Source of the DNA: Lethocerus indicus | Lineage: Eukaryota; Arthropoda; Insecta; Hemiptera; Belostomatidae | Length of the DNA: 64,000 nt | Direction of reading: 5' to 3' | Assembly: GCA_019843655.1 (NCBI GenBank) | Contig: JACDQD010000003.1 | Coordinates: forward strand, 1,862,925 to 1,926,924 | Part shown: positions 1 through 13,731 of the stretch, in pieces | How the letters are laid out: each line of letters opens with the position of its first letter | Numbering within the stretch: position 1 is the first letter of the stretch | Notes under the pieces: model-generated | Seen by the model: only the letters and a program-made list of their open reading frames with translations | What the model was told of the DNA's origin: nothing | Database searches by the model: none | Made by a program: the position numbers and the translations under genes

Positions 1-3000
1 TAATTAATTAAATAATTATTTCCTATTGCTACTGTGGACATTCCTTGCGTTTCTTTAATACCAGTAAATTAACAAACACTATCATTTACTTATGTTTCAA
101 AAAGTGTCATATTTCTAGTTCAAATTTTCCCTTGTCTTATAAGCAGTATTGATCGTATTTCATGTTGCTAACAAGGACATGGTTTAGTGCTGCCAATAAT
201 ATGTTCAACTTCATTTTTGTCTTACAGTAACCGTCCACGTCCTTATCTAGTATTCAAGGAGTTTGATAGTAATCGAAGTATTTAATGAGAACACAGCCGA
301 GATAATTATGATTATTAATCATAATTTCCTCCCATATTCTTATGAACGCGTGGATAGTTTGGGATCAATTGCGACGGGTGGTATTTATTTCACTTGTTGG
401 CTATCTGTCTGCTCCGATCGAGGAACAAGGCGAGTGCCGGGACACAATCATCAGTGTCGGCGAACAACGTTCCCTAAAGATAATTTATAAATTTGATAAC
501 GGCGAAATCGTCGACGTGATTTTCACTGCGATCCTATTTCACAGAACCGAACTTTTTCCACCCAAAAACTGTTCGATTCGCACGTTTTTCCCGGATTTAA
601 TCGCGTCTCAGTTTATAAATCCGTATTACAACAAGAGTGACTAGTTGTTATTACAATCTGCCTTCAGAAAACGTTGTTATTAGACAGTAACTAATATATG
701 AACATTGAGGTAAAATTTTGTTTATTATATGTTTTGTTCTATGCAACTTTTTAAGTCCTTTAATTGGACTTCAGCCTCCAAGTATTACGATTAAAAATTA
801 TATTTAATTAATATGAAAATAAAAAAATAGAACACGGTTTCTATTCGTACATACAAATTTCTATTTTGCTTGAATATAACTGATCCGAATAGTTATCATT
901 CGAGCTGTAGAATTTTCATTTTATTATACCGCTGGGAACTGTGAATTGAAGACTGGAGGGGTTGTGGCGTGTAAAAGTTAACCGGTCCTGGGGTAGTTAG
1001 AACGGGAGTTAGGGGAGGCTGTCCGCTATTGTGATCCCTTATCGGCGGGGCAAAGGGCGGTTTAATTCGCCCCGGGGAGTGCATTTGTCCCGGGGCGTTA
1101 CCTGGGCATCCGTGGCTCGACCACCGGCACAAATCTGTTGACACAAGATTAGCAGCCAGCCTCCGGGCACACACCAAACACCTGGCCTTCTCCTCGTACC
1201 GCATCAATACCCCGCACCCTTCACGATTGTTGATCTCGGTTTAAAATTAATAATAGTAGACTCCTCACGCGACAGATCACGACTGTGGCTTGCGAACAAA
1301 TTAATAATTTGTAAACGCTCAAGTGGTTTAGGGAACAAAAATGTTATTACACTAAATGTTAAAAAATATTATCAATTTTAATTTTCTGTCTCTTATATTT
1401 TTTAATGCATGGTCTTACGAGCTTAATATGGCAGTAAAACTAAACCGTAGTTGAACAGAATTACAAAATATACTCCACTTAAAAAGTATAATATATAAAA
1501 GGTGAAAAAATAAAATTTAAATGGCAAAAATAGAACTGGATTATCATATTAAAGTATGCACGATGATTATATTTTTCAATCTTTAAGAACTAGACAAGAT
1601 TTATAATGACGATATAAACTTTTATGTCACCGTAAACTCCAATTGTATTTGATGTTCGTTTCACTTGTTTGACGCGAGTAATGACGGGGAACGGATCTAC
1701 AAAAGGCGAGCCACTGGACCGGTAAGGGCTGATCTCTGTTATATCGTCCCTTAAGGATCGTAGTCCCTTGAAGAAGAACTTCAAATGTTGAAATAGAGCG
1801 ACCGCTATGGCGGTATCTTTAAATCTGACTTGCCCCAGGAGCGAGCAACCCTTTGTCGTCGGCGAACAGCTGCTCCTCCCTCCGTCGGTTCACCCCCCCC
1901 TAAATCCGTTGCCCTCTCTTAACGATTCAATCTCTCAATATCTCCTCCATTGTCTGTGTCGGACAATGAAAAATGATACTTGAACTTGGACTATTGAAGT
2001 AATCCAGGGACCTTTAAGATGGATTATGTTGACTCTTATGGCATTTTTTTATTAATATTTCACCGATCGGATCAATATTTATTAGCGGAGGGAGTCGGGA
2101 TACATAAAAAATTCCTGAATTGTATATTCTACCGATAAAAATATTAAATGCTATATTTAATTGGCTATTAATGATGGTATAGTATAAAACATTTAACAGT
2201 AATTTTTAATAATCACCAAACTTTTTGTTACTGTACCTCCCTTTAAAAAAATATAATCTGCCCCGTCCAGTGTAAAAGACTAGAATATTTTGGGAATTTT
2301 TCAGAACAAGTTGTATCACTACCCCAAATAGTGATGATTTAAAACTGATTAAATCGCTCCGCTGTTGCATTTATAAAATCGCTACGACCCATCGCACCAC
2401 CGGCGAGTTATTTAAATAATAAAATAAGTTTTAAGCTTTATGTTAATGTTGTCATAAAAAATACATTTTCATTAAACTTTTCCCGCCTCCCTTTGAAGTT
2501 ACCCTATCCTCCCTGGTGAGGTGATTGCTGCTTTAGACTGATGAGAGTTTTAAAACTTTTAAGCCACGTTATTTTTCGTATTTCAGGATTACGTAATGTT
2601 TCTATCGGTGATAGTCTGATTTCTTTATGAAGGGTGCTTCATATGTTGTTTGATTTTTATATGGACAGTTTGAAATTGGGTTTTAAGTCGGTGGATGCAC
2701 CGAATTTAGTATAACCTTCGTCCGACAGTTTCGAAAATTCAACACCAGTTTCGACAGGTTTAATAGAATTCGAAAGGGGATTAATAAAAATAGGTTGTAG
2801 CGATTCTCTCTATAAGATTCTCGCTATAAATTTTCCTTGGCCGGGTCTAACAGCGAGTGGTCGATGCCGATAAAAGGCGAGAGGGGAGCCCGACCGAGGA
2901 ACGATACCAATTACAGATAGAGCTTATCTGCCGTCGGATGCGCTCCGCCCTCGGCTAACGAATCCGCCGGAGGAAAACAAATAACTGACTAATGACGAAT

Positions 3001-6000
3001 GGGCCCACAGTTGTGACATGTAGGCTCCCTCTAACTACCAGTTCTCCCTCCTAGGATTTAGTATTTGCTAGCCTTGGACTCGGTTCTATGTTCGTAGAAA
3101 AACAGACGATGTTCTATGCTCCGATTAGATATATAGGAATCCTGATCGAGTGGATGTTATATTGATTCCCGGACGTGTACCTACTACAGATTCAAGGGTG
3201 TAACACAGAAGGAGGAGGGCATATCTCGTTTAATCGTCCCTTCGTTTTACATACTCCTCCCCCCCAGTGCTTAATAGAATTACTTTGTTTAGCTATAGCG
3301 TCCTGATATATTTTTTCCCTCACTTCTTCTTCCAGTAGGACTTGGTTCCATTTTGTTGTCTCTTGGCAATTTTGTAATTGCCTGTCACTAATGGCCTGGT
3401 AGCGAACAGGGTAACAGAAACGAGATAAGGTAGCTAAGTTTAACCTATACAAATGTAAGTTATTTGTTTCTACGGGCGTTCAAAAAGGCTCGAAATATGC
3501 CCTACTTGTCAGCCAGGAAGAGTGACAGGACGCTTTATTAGCGGTCGACATGTTTATACTCGTATATCTTTGAGCAATTGACTATATTAACATAACGGAA
3601 TTATAGCGACACTTTTTGACCGAAAAATTCGCCAGTGTATGCGTACGAATACAGGCAAAGTGAAATACCATTGGATTGTTTTATTAAAACGGAGTGTCAA
3701 TTGGGTGCCCGGCCCAGATCGGTAAACAAGTAGATTTTAGGCGGTCCGTCGGTTGCGAACTTATGACGGCGGTGTCGGGCAATTATTGATGGGCTCCGAT
3801 TTTGCAACGAGCGAACAAAACGTCACCGGACTGCGCTGGATTAATAGAATAAGGGGGTTGGGGGCGGGCGATAGTAGGGGCGGTAGTAGGGCGCGAATGG
3901 GGCTGGTAGCCAGGGGACGACAGCTGGGGCTGCGGTTGTCTTGCCGCCCCCAACACCCAGTATGCCAAAACTTTAAATTAATGGCCGAACAGAAGTTAAT
4001 TTGCCTACGACATTTTCATATTGCTCCGATCCCCCGAGTTGTTGTTTGCCCGCTACCTAGGAAATATTGAATAATACGATGATTTTCAAAATCAGCTCGT
4101 GGTGCAGGAATATAGTAGATATTGTTTAAATGTCAATTTGTATCGACGACATATATACAGTTTATTAAATGTTCTTCTATTTGTGGTGACTGTCCTTTAA
4201 TTTTTGATGTGTACGTCTGTTGTAGGATTATTTCAAAATTTTGACTTAGAGTGCACTTCCGTCACTCCACGTTTACCTGTGTCTGGTTTTTCCCTTATTT
4301 AAATCTTTTGAACTTTCGGAATCTTGTATGTCCGGTTCGTAATCAGTCCAAGATTACCTATTCTTTCCTAATGATGTCTGGTGCAGTGGAGCGGTAATAA
4401 TATATATAGTTGTATATTTTTGTAAATGGTAGTTATAACTGTTTAAGCGTAGAGGACTTCGAGCTTCAAACGTAGTTTTACGTTTAACAGAACAATCGCT
4501 TTTTGATGCCGATCGTTGCAGTATCCACGTAGGGAGGTCGCTAGGTATTATACAGCTCCCCTAGTACTATTATACAGTTGATGGCCCCGGGCGGAATATC
4601 TACAAAAGGTAATGGAAACCAAATTCAGGGAGGGCTCGTGTACGTGACTGAATCCCGCCGTATGTGGGTACTGGGTCTCATCGTGGGACGCACAGTGGAC
4701 ACAACAGCCAATTAAGAATTGAGGCTGCAGCTGTTCCAATTGAGACGGCTGTGGCGACCTCCAGACTCTCCCCCTCTCCCAAAAACCTTAACTGATGTCG
4801 ACTCTCCCGTTTAGAGACGGGACGCCCCCCTCCCCCTCCAGATAAAAAGGCGCTCCTTCCTCAACTCCGCCTTCGATTACAATCTCCCATCTCGTCCGAC
4901 ATGGCGTCTCCCGCCGGCCAACCTTAATTCGGTACCTCATTCAGCGATGAATTAATCGGCGTCCTGACCGAGGGCTAACTGAAGTTTAAAAGCTCGACAG
5001 AGACTTGAACTCTTTAAAAACAAATAGCGGGTGACGCAAACAATCAATTTCACTACGTATATACATGACAGCGTTTTTTATTGAGAATTAGGATAATTAT
5101 CAAGAAACGCGTTCCCACGTTGGAGGTTTCGCCCGCAGGAATTTGAGGTGTTCTTTTTTAATAGCGTCACTGCGATTGGTTCAGTCTTATGTTACGGATT
5201 TTCGCCTACGCCGGTAGCATTTCGCCAGTAACTGGTTACGATTGAAAATGTATCTGTCGGTGTTCGGTACAAGTTAGGTATTTTGTAGGGAGGCAATAAT
5301 TTTTTCGCAAAAATATAATCAATTGTGTAAGGTTGGGTCGGTGGGTATGAAGGCTGGGCCGAACGTCAGGCGGGGTGCATGGTAAATACGTGGTGGTCTC
5401 ATGAATATGAACGGAAAAAAAGATGGAGTCCGCTTATAAATAATGCAGGAGGCTCCCTGTTGGACGGCACAAATTGTCCCCTGTCAACACGCATCCGACA
5501 AATGGTGTTTAGCCAAGGTTTAAATTAATTTTAAACATTTCTTTTTTTCCCCTACTACCTTTTGTCGGCATTGTTTGAAGCTGTTCGGCTAAAGTGGGTC
5601 GAAATTGCACATGTGTTATTGTTTTTTTTATCACGCAAAAATTGGCTTCTGCCCAGTGAATGGCTAACTCTTCTTTTACAGTGTAATTGAAATATATGTA
5701 CCTTCCATTTTATAGATTGATCCACGCGAAAATCTAAATTATTTTAGTAAAGTACTCCAGTTAGATTATATTTTAAAAAATAAATTACTTGACTTTTTTT
5801 GCTCGTAGTTTAATTTGATTTAATATAGGAAACAACCGTTTAAACTGTTCATTTAAATAATAAATTCGTACTTATTACTTCACAAAATTGAACCTCTGGA
5901 ATAAAATAATCGTCGAAAGAATTGTATTTAAAAATTATGTTTTACTATGATCCAAGGAGATACTGTTTCTTGTTCATAGCCTTATCGCGGGGGAGTTTTC

Positions 6001-9000
6001 TCCCACCTGGTGATTTTTTAGGGGAAATTTCTTCATGAAAATTCTCGCGTCTGTGGAAGGCGAAAGGACAGATATCGGAAGTCGCGGAACGAATCTAATT
6101 TTAAACCGCGCTAGGGACATCCGTCGTGAAAATCGAATACCACGGTGTGAGCAGCGGGCCCGATTATTTCCGTGTCGATGGCTGTTCCTTTTTCCGAGCG
6201 ACGCTCTTGGGCAAAAAAGGCGAAAGTGATTTCATGAATAATGGAACATGTAATGTCCCTTGACTGGCGATCAATTTCATTACGGCGACATTCTATCAAA
6301 ACTGCGTAACGGTTCATGCTTTGAGCGGGAGCTTTTGTAAGCTCGTTGTTTCCGACAAGAATCCTCGTTAGGACTCTCTTTGGTAAGGAGCAATTGGAGG
6401 TAGTGCCAAAGATCGGTCTAGCTATCGTTATCTACATTGGTAATGCGTGTATTAGTCGCAGTATTGTAAAATACAATAACTACACACGCAAATGCTTGCA
6501 TTAAGAAACCGAAAATAGTACATAATTAACTTCCTAATGAAAGGATTTCGCTGGTTTCATCTTTTGCTGGACCGGTTTCAAATGCCCATCTTCAGTAGCC
6601 TACCGGTAATAGATTGGCGTAACAGGAGATTACATTGTCTGTATGGCGGTTCGGTTTACTAGAAGGCTTTCTGAAAGTTATTATCACTTGTCAGATGTCA
6701 TGTTTATGTCGTCCTGGGCTAGACCATTTTCTCTTCGAAAGAAGTTTAGGAATTGGAAAAAAATTGCATAATCGATTAATTCCTGTCTGGGAACGTCGTA
6801 CGGTAATATTTTATTTTCTGTAGTCTCTTTGGTGTCATATTGTCGTCTGTTTACTTCTTTCCTCGTATTTGCGCGTGTTGATTCTATTGTCTTATAATCG
6901 CACGATTGACTACGTTTCAAATCGTCGTAAACCCACCTCCGCAAAATGCATTAAAGGTACAATGTTATTCCTGTATATTTGTAATTTGTTTTATTATTCT
7001 ATCAACAGTGAACGTGGCGATAGGTTTTTTATGTTTATCGTTGCTAACAGTCGACGCATCACTGACGACGCATGTTCAGAACAGAATAATGTTCCTTTTA
7101 TACGATACAAATAAGATGTCTAAAAAAAATTAAAACAAAGGAGAGAGTTGCAAATATAAGGTTCAATAATATTTTATTCGTAGGCGAGCATTCCGGTAGG
7201 CTTATCACCACAGTGTGATCTGGTGTCTATCACCCTTGTCCCGTTCCCGGCCTGTTATATTGGTTCAGCCACAGACTGTTTTGTAGCTAGGGTCGCCGAG
7301 GTTTACCTAAGACAACCTGTTTTCTTCAGTTACTGTCTCCTCGTCAACGAATAAAATGGCAGAACGTCGGCCGTCGAACGGGAGCCGAAACTAAATATTT
7401 TGATTGAGACCGAACACATTAAGTAAGTCTGGGTTGTTGGGGGCCTCGGTGTTTCAGGTTAAGAGGGCCCGACAGGGTTCGACCGTTTATTTTTAATGAG
7501 CCCGTTCATCCGTCCCGCTCTCATAAGGCCTAATTTCAAAAGGGGTCTGACTTTGATGCAAACCAGATGGAGAGGTGAACGAGATACGTCATCCACCACC
7601 TCCCCCTTAAGCTCAAGGTGAAGCAAGTCCGGCATCTTCTTAAGCTGGAATAGTCACCGCGTATAAAACACGAGTTTTATATTTCTCAGTAAATTAATCG
7701 ACGTAAGATAATTTTTCAGGAGTTTTTTTTGGCACTTTATACGTAATCACTTGTAACTAACTATGTATCAGGAATTTACTTAAATGAGTAGAACATTTTG
7801 CATGTATATACTTTTATAATCTAAAACGTTTTATCGTCTTTTCTCTTTTTATTTATTGTGTAATCTACCTTTACAGCTATCATGTCTCTCGTTTCTCCCT
7901 CTATTGATGCCTATTTTAATGGCCGTAGTAGTCGTAATTTCCGGGACAAATGGATTTTTTTGAGTCTGTTATGGGAACTCTACGGATTTATCGGCTGTCT
8001 GAAATTTAGGAATATATCTGGGCCGAGTTCAATCCCCGTTGGCAGAAGGGATTTTCGTTCATTCGCAAATTCGAATTGAATCGCCATTCCATTTAATCAT
8101 CCGGTGTTCGTCGTTATCGCGGAATGTTTGTTTCGAATAACCGAACCTGAAATCGGCCGGCAAATGTAGCGTGTAAAAAGCTAAATGTAGCTCGGCCGGT
8201 GTTGGTTGCGCGTGTCCCAATAAATTATAATAACAACCAGGGAACTGATGAAATACACGTGTGAGAATTGCGAGTGGGGCGCCCAACTCTCTCCCAGTCA
8301 ACCCTTACCGGTTCTGTTTTCCATAATGCCCGGTTGTCTAGTAGAAAAATTAGCGCCAATTTACTGTCTGTTATTTGAAAAAAAAATTATACGTAATTCA
8401 TAACAAAATTGACCGGGACAGAACAGCAATAACAGCTGTAACAGTGTATTACTGACGGTGTTTAAAATTCGAAACTGCTCTATCTGCAGAGCAGACTTAT
8501 AAAAGTCGCAAGACTTATTTTAATTCAAACCCTCCCGAGCTTTCCAAGTAATAAAGGAATTGCGGATAAACCTGATTGTATGGAATGCTGTTTCCATCGG
8601 AAGATTAATGCATAACAGGTGACGTTTCATTCAATCGTGATGCTGTGTTTTCCTCCTGTTGTGTGCTAATGCGAAGGAATTAATCGATTTTGGAAAGGGA
8701 CCAATTATTTTAAAACGCTTCTCGTTTTGAAATATTCGGGATTCTTCCGTAATTTTAACTGTAATTAATTGTGTCCGCGCCTCGGTGTTGTTGGATAAAT
8801 CCCGCAGTTCACGGTTTATTTTTTTTTCGTTACTTAGGTTACTGTGGAATGAATTTAGGTCGCGGTGTGTGCCTGTTGCCGGTGGGACTATTTCGGACCG
8901 GTTACGTCACATAGAGCGGGGCCCAGTCGTTTGTTTCGGGTCGTCCCCGATTATTAATGTGCGGCGGAACAGGGCACTATTAGGCCGGACAGGCTTCCAC

Positions 9001-9200
9001 GTCCCCGGTTATAATGCATAAAACTGTGTGGCCCCAGAATGGTTGCTTGCCCGGCTTATACCCACCATACGTGACGTCCGCCCGGCGGCACCGGCCGTTC
9101 GGCTGTGCTCATCTGAGCCCCGCACGAATGACCGGATTTCACGCACGGTTAACCCGATGACAAAACACAGCCGTCAAAATACTACCGCGAATATTAATCA
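1..9200. other. Non-coding stretch, no gene seen
   Basis: AT-rich sequence with scattered GC-rich patches (for example about 950-1210 and 4740-4930). Open frames are all under about 110 codons and show no domain. Isolated splice-acceptor-like strings (pyrimidines then ACAG) end near 226, 5681 and 7876, but none opens a frame that also ends at a good donor. I see no RNA gene, transposon protein or tandem repeat here. Confidence 0.6.
6988..7133 (+). other. Acceptor followed by short hydrophobic open frame (possible exon, weak)
   Basis: A T-rich tract ends in CAACAG at 7008. The frame that follows runs about 41 codons to a stop at 7133 and has a hydrophobic core (AIGFLCLSLL) followed by VDAS, which resembles a signal peptide. 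There is no start codon at its head and no clear donor before the stop, so if real it would be a terminal exon. The chance of random origin is high; no family recognised. Confidence 0.12.
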
Positions 9201-9226
9201 CCGAGGATAAATGTCTTGGAAATTGC

Positions 9227-9236
9227 CCCCCCCCCC
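9227..9236 (+). repeat. Poly-C run (10)
   Basis: Ten consecutive C followed by AACCCCACCC. It is a homopolymer slippage site and a likely place for assembly length errors. Confidence 0.9.
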
Positions 9237-9789
9237 AACCCCACCCGTCCCGAGTCTAAAAGTAGGCTGAAATTTCAACACTCGCCCGACTTTCAGTCTA
9301 TTCTAACCGTAGGCCGCACCGTTTAGCACTGTCACTGGGCTCGGTACCGGAAAACCTGTTAATATATTTAAATTATAACACTGTCGTGCAATTTTCTCTG
9401 GCAGAACGTTGCTATTAATTCGAACGGTGGGGTTACAATAATCGAATGGCATGGGGATGCCAATCGTGCATCCGATAGTGCGCCCTTGCGTACACAGTTT
9501 ATGCATTTTCGCGATGATTTATTATTAATTCGGAGGCTCGAATTCCAAGGTTCAGTTTCTCTCGCGAGTATCGGTTTCAAAATTTATTTGCGTTATATAA
9601 TTTGAAATGCCGGTACCGAGAGCGATGCGGTGGTCTGTGGGAGGGCGGGGGGTTGAAAACGATCCCCGGTTATTTAATTGCGGTATTTGCGAAGTTGATT
9701 AATGTTTATTGTAGGGGGAAGCGTGTTGCGTTCCGTGTTGCTCTCATGACACACACCCACAACACAGGCGCACATCGAGAGTCGAGTGG

Positions 9790-9860
9790 ACGGGCCGCGG
9801 ACCTTGATTGGTCCGCCATGTTGTGTGTGAGTGAGCTAACGGCGTGTGACGTCACCGGCC
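9790..9860. promoter_or_regulatory. CpG-rich promoter-like module: CCAAT, YY1-like, CRE
   Basis: Within 55 bases there are an inverted CCAAT box (GATTGG, 9806-9811), a YY1/Pleiohomeotic-like site (CCGCCATGTTG, 9813-9823) and a perfect palindromic cAMP-response-type element (GTGACGTCAC, 9846-9855), in a CpG-rich patch (9730-9960). This trio is typical of TATA-less promoters in animals. Read on the minus strand the YY1-like site becomes AACATGGCGG, a form that often overlaps 5' UTRs. No convincing first exon is visible on either side, so it could equally be an enhancer. Confidence 0.35.
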
Positions 9861-10059
9861 CTCACGCACACACGGACACACACACGGTACGGTCATGGGC
9901 CGGCTGTGCTCCTCTCGACGGTGCCCACTTGTACCGGACCTGATTGATTTGATCCTGGCGGCCCATAACACTAGAGATACACAAACAGCCGCCGTCGAAC
10001 ACACTAGAGGTCTTCGACACCTCTAAACACACCAGTGCCCGGCCCAACTCCGACTCTGA

Positions 10060-11720
10060 CCCTACCGATTCATTCCCCTAATCGACTCTCGGAAGCTTTG
10101 AGTCATGGAGCCGAACGTTTCCGCGAACAGCGACGTATATGGGACTGGAAACAGTTCAGACCGAAGAAACTGTAAGTTTGGGAAGAGAACTCAAACTCCC
10201 ACTGGGGCGTAGTTCGAGATGAAAGTCCAAAAACGGGAGAAAAACTCGAACAATCAGCCTCACCAACTGCTGCCATAGTAGGAGGGTTAACCGTGGTAAC
10301 ACATATACCCAGTGTCGTCTTATATATTTGACAATGCTTTAAATCCCTCGCGGTATTTCTTAAGTCCATATTTGTATCGTTTAGGTCGCAACCGAAACGA
10401 TGACGAGCAGACCGATGGTCTGGCGAAAGGTCAAACTAGCGAGAAGAGACACATATATCATATTATTACATACATATTATTTAGCACTCATGGGCGTCCT
10501 TATCGTGTGCGCATAACATTTCAATTGTCTGTATTTATGCATTATCGCTGTAAACTTCTTTTCAATTTCGATCATTGCTTAGTTTAAAAATTTTAATTCT
10601 TCTTTAGTCATTGAATCCTCCGTAGACAACAGACGGTCGTCCAATATTACAGAAACATGTGGGTTGTCGGATTAGCACCCGGTTTTTATTTCATTACCCA
10701 TTATTACAGAGGGGAGGAGTGAAAACGAATTTCTTTGTTGAACGGATAAATTATTGCAGATTCAAGTCTCGTCTGTTTGATTTAGGGTATACAGATTTAA
10801 GTTTCAGTGCAGATACCGGCGGAAATCTGTTTACTTTAAGACAATCTCAGTTTCCTCGCTGGTTTTCCCTCACGGCAAGGTGGGTGGTCGCCTATCGAAT
10901 GGAGAGGACACATATCGGGTGGGGATTGATGTGGGTCGTTGGTTGGTTATGGCAGAGGTCCAGAGCGCGGCTCAAATAAAGCTCAAATTGACGAGTGCAG
11001 TGGCTGGGATGCTAATTAAGCCGCCCTCCCGAAATAAGGAACCGTTTTGGCTCCCTCCCTGGCCGTGTTTCTCTTTCGCTTCTCAAAAAAAAGAAAAATA
11101 TCTCTAATTGCACCGTCGGTTATTTCTGAATCGCCACAAAACGGAGTACTTATGCAACCACCGGTGAACTGTGCTGCGACAACATGAAATAATTTTATTA
11201 TTTACATAATCCTCCTTACGTTTCTGTGGTTTCATGTCATCACTGCATTATGACTGTCCCTACCAAATATTACGTATCTTCGTAAACCACCGGTGGTATA
11301 CATATACCATATATATTGGATTTTCGTCATAATTGTTTCCAGATATTGTTGAATCTTACCTTAAGATACAAATATTTTATCACAATTTTGTGGTTTTGTT
11401 CTATATAAGATCTATAAAACAAATGAAATTAACATTTTGTGAATAAAATCCATTATAAATATTACAAATGATACTAAAACTAATTTTATTTTCATTTTAA
11501 ATTCTAATTGAGCCACAGTTCGCCGACCCTTTGCCTGGACCGACTCTTTTATTGTTCGGGTAATCGCTTTGAAACCTTCGTTCGGAATAAGCCCATTTTG
11601 GACATTCGCCAAATGTAGAGAAATACTTGAATATAATGGAGCCCTTAGAAGGATTTGTCGATTTCGAAAGCGTTTGATTAAAAGTACAGCTCTGCCAAGA
11701 TAAAAGGTCCCGGGAGGAGC
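10060..11720. other. Non-coding stretch, no gene seen
   Basis: Mixed-composition sequence with short unrelated open frames (106 codons at most) on both strands. It has no repeats or RNA-like folds that I could recognise. Confidence 0.5.
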
Positions 11721-11730
11721 CTGTCCAGTC

Positions 11731-11865
11731 TGCCACTGTACTCTTACATATTAGTAACAGCATGAAACTGGAGACGGCGGAAACCATAACAATATGGCTG
11801 GGTAGTCTCGTGTGCCACTGTACTTTTACATGTTAGTACATATTTGATGACGGTATGAAACCAAA
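11731..11865 (+). repeat. Imperfect tandem duplication, period about 82 bases
   Basis: The block at 11731-11766 starts TGCCACTGTACTCTTACAT. It recurs at 11813-11859 starting TGCCACTGTACTTTTACAT. Both are followed by TTAGTA and then GGCATGAAAC/GGTATGAAAC-like sequence. The copies differ by substitutions and a short insertion (CATATTTGATGACG) in the second, so this is an old local duplication. Confidence 0.7.
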
Positions 11866-12343
11866 ACTGTGCTCCATACGCTGGCATTAGTTAATGGGCA
11901 CTGGGGACCTGAGTCTCGGTTGGCGGAAGTGCACCTGGAGTCGTGGAGCATTGTCGCGCGGAAGTCAGTCTCAAATGGAGCGTTGCTAAAGGCCCCTAAC
12001 GGTTTTTATAATGGGTAGAGGCCTTGGCCGGAGGGTTCAATCAATAAAATCTATTGGCGCTGAGCGCGCTATGGGGGCCCATTGTACGGCGGGGCCACTC
12101 TGCGCCCCTAAGCTAAGATTTTGTATAATGGGTTCAGTGGGGGAACGACCGGCGGTAGGGAGCCCTGTCCACACGTGCACCCGACCAGTCTTCATATCCC
12201 ATCACCATATCGCCCTTCTTTGCCACGCTTATATCAGAAGCTCCCAATATTGGTTCCCTAATTTTCTTCCAATACTCAGAATCGATCTGTCCGTCGGTCG
12301 TGATTGGGAAAATATTCCTATCCGCAAATGATTATGTTGTAAC

Positions 12344-12585
12344 TATCACTAACTTCCGATAGGATCGCGTAACACCATCGGAATAAACGGGGTTAGTTGA
12401 GCCCTGCTATTCCGGGATTGTTCCTGTTTTTTGGGACTACCTGAACGAACTCCAATAGAATAGTTTTTGCCCTTCCCTTCTGGTCTTCTCGTTCTCTTGG
12501 GTGTTGAAACAATCCCGGAATAACAGTGGTTGGTCGACCACTGCTGACGGAGGATCTGGTAACGGAAACCTTCGCCCAATATACT
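12344..12585 (+). mobile_element. Family 1 inverted-repeat element (MITE-like), copy 1, right end degraded
   Basis: Starts TATCACT, then CTTCCGATAGGATCGCGTAA at 12353-12372, identical to the left end of the element at 19958. The internal block TTTTTGCCCTTCCCTTCTGG (12464-12483) is shared with the other two copies, and similarity continues between them. An internal inverted pair, TATTCCGGGATTGTT near 12408 and its complement near 12509, encloses the conserved block, and a perfect 10-bp palindrome (TGGTCGACCA) follows near 12531. The right terminus (AGGATCTGG..CGGAAACC, to about 12580) is only a weak match to the expected inverted end. No coding capacity. Function as a non-autonomous DNA transposon is inferred from structure. 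Confidence 0.7.
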
Positions 12586-13703
12586 GTAGTTAACAATGTT
12601 ACGGGTTTCGAAATATTATTTCGCGTGTATTTATTTGTTTCCTCTCGCTTTCCTGGCCTTACTTGAGGCCAATGCAGACTTGTATTTGTAGTTTGAGGAG
12701 TAGAATGAGACTGCGGACAAATGAAGGCAAGAACACTAGTTTGTGCCACGCGTTGTTTGACTACACTAAATTTAGTTGAATGCATAAATATTTAGGCTGT
12801 AGCCTATCTATCTATAAACAAGAATATGCATTTCCTAGCGGTTAATTTCCGCCACCTGTTTTTATACTCTTTTTTTTTCTACACAAAGCCGATTACGCCC
12901 CAACTACGATAAGCCCGGCGATACACTATCTGCTTGAGCAATTCTTCTCCTAGATCTAGCCCGGTTGAATCACGAGCGAAATGCGCCTTCGTAGCGTTTT
13001 CCGTCGGAGGAAAAACTCCAGGCCGTATACGATCTGTCTTCTAGAGACAAGGAGACGCTTAGTCTTCACGATAAAGCCGAAGCGAGAACGTTTGATTGAC
13101 TCACAGTGGGTCGCCTCAATTGCCGTTGGGGGTCATCCCCGTCCTTGGGTTTTATCGAACTGAAAAAACGAGTAATCGTTACCTACTTCTCTATGAAATG
13201 CTGTCTGTCAATAGAACTTGTGTTGGAAGAACAGTGCATGCCATTAATTTTGTGAAGTCTGTCATTGGCGATCAACTCGTAATTATTTCAAATTTGGAAT
13301 CAGTTGAGAAGTTGTTGGGCCGACCCCAGAATAAACCTCGATTCCAATAAGTGAATCCTCATACAGGTCATACACATGCTGTATTCGAACAATTTACATA
13401 TTACAATATTCTATTTCTGTTTTCATAAATTATATTATAAGGAAAACCCGATTATCCGCATAAAAAGATCTTGTTTAACAACTATCTTATCGTAGGCATA
13501 ATATTTTAGTGGTTATATTGGTTTTCGAGTATAATTGGAAGTAGGAATTGTGTGTTGAAAAAGGCTGGAGCTGCTGTTTGACTGCCGGAAGCCGTGGTTT
13601 ACTGATAACGTAGTCTCAGTTTTCTTGGAATAATGAGTTTTATTTTTTATATACATAAAAAATGTTTTCAATGATTTTTTAGATCGCATGTAGAATCCCT
13701 CGG

Positions 13704-13731
13704 AACATTCGGTTTTTAATTACCGAATGTT
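13704..13731. repeat. Perfect 10-bp inverted repeat (hairpin)
   Basis: AACATTCGGT at 13704-13713 is exactly complementary to ACCGAATGTT at 13722-13731, with an 8-base T/A loop. It could form a short cruciform or RNA hairpin but is too short to be a microRNA precursor by itself. Confidence 0.85.

Noticed and set aside
12393..12785. 130-codon minus-strand open frame
   Set aside because: It overlaps the family 1 element and has no transposase motif. Such length is expected by chance in this window.
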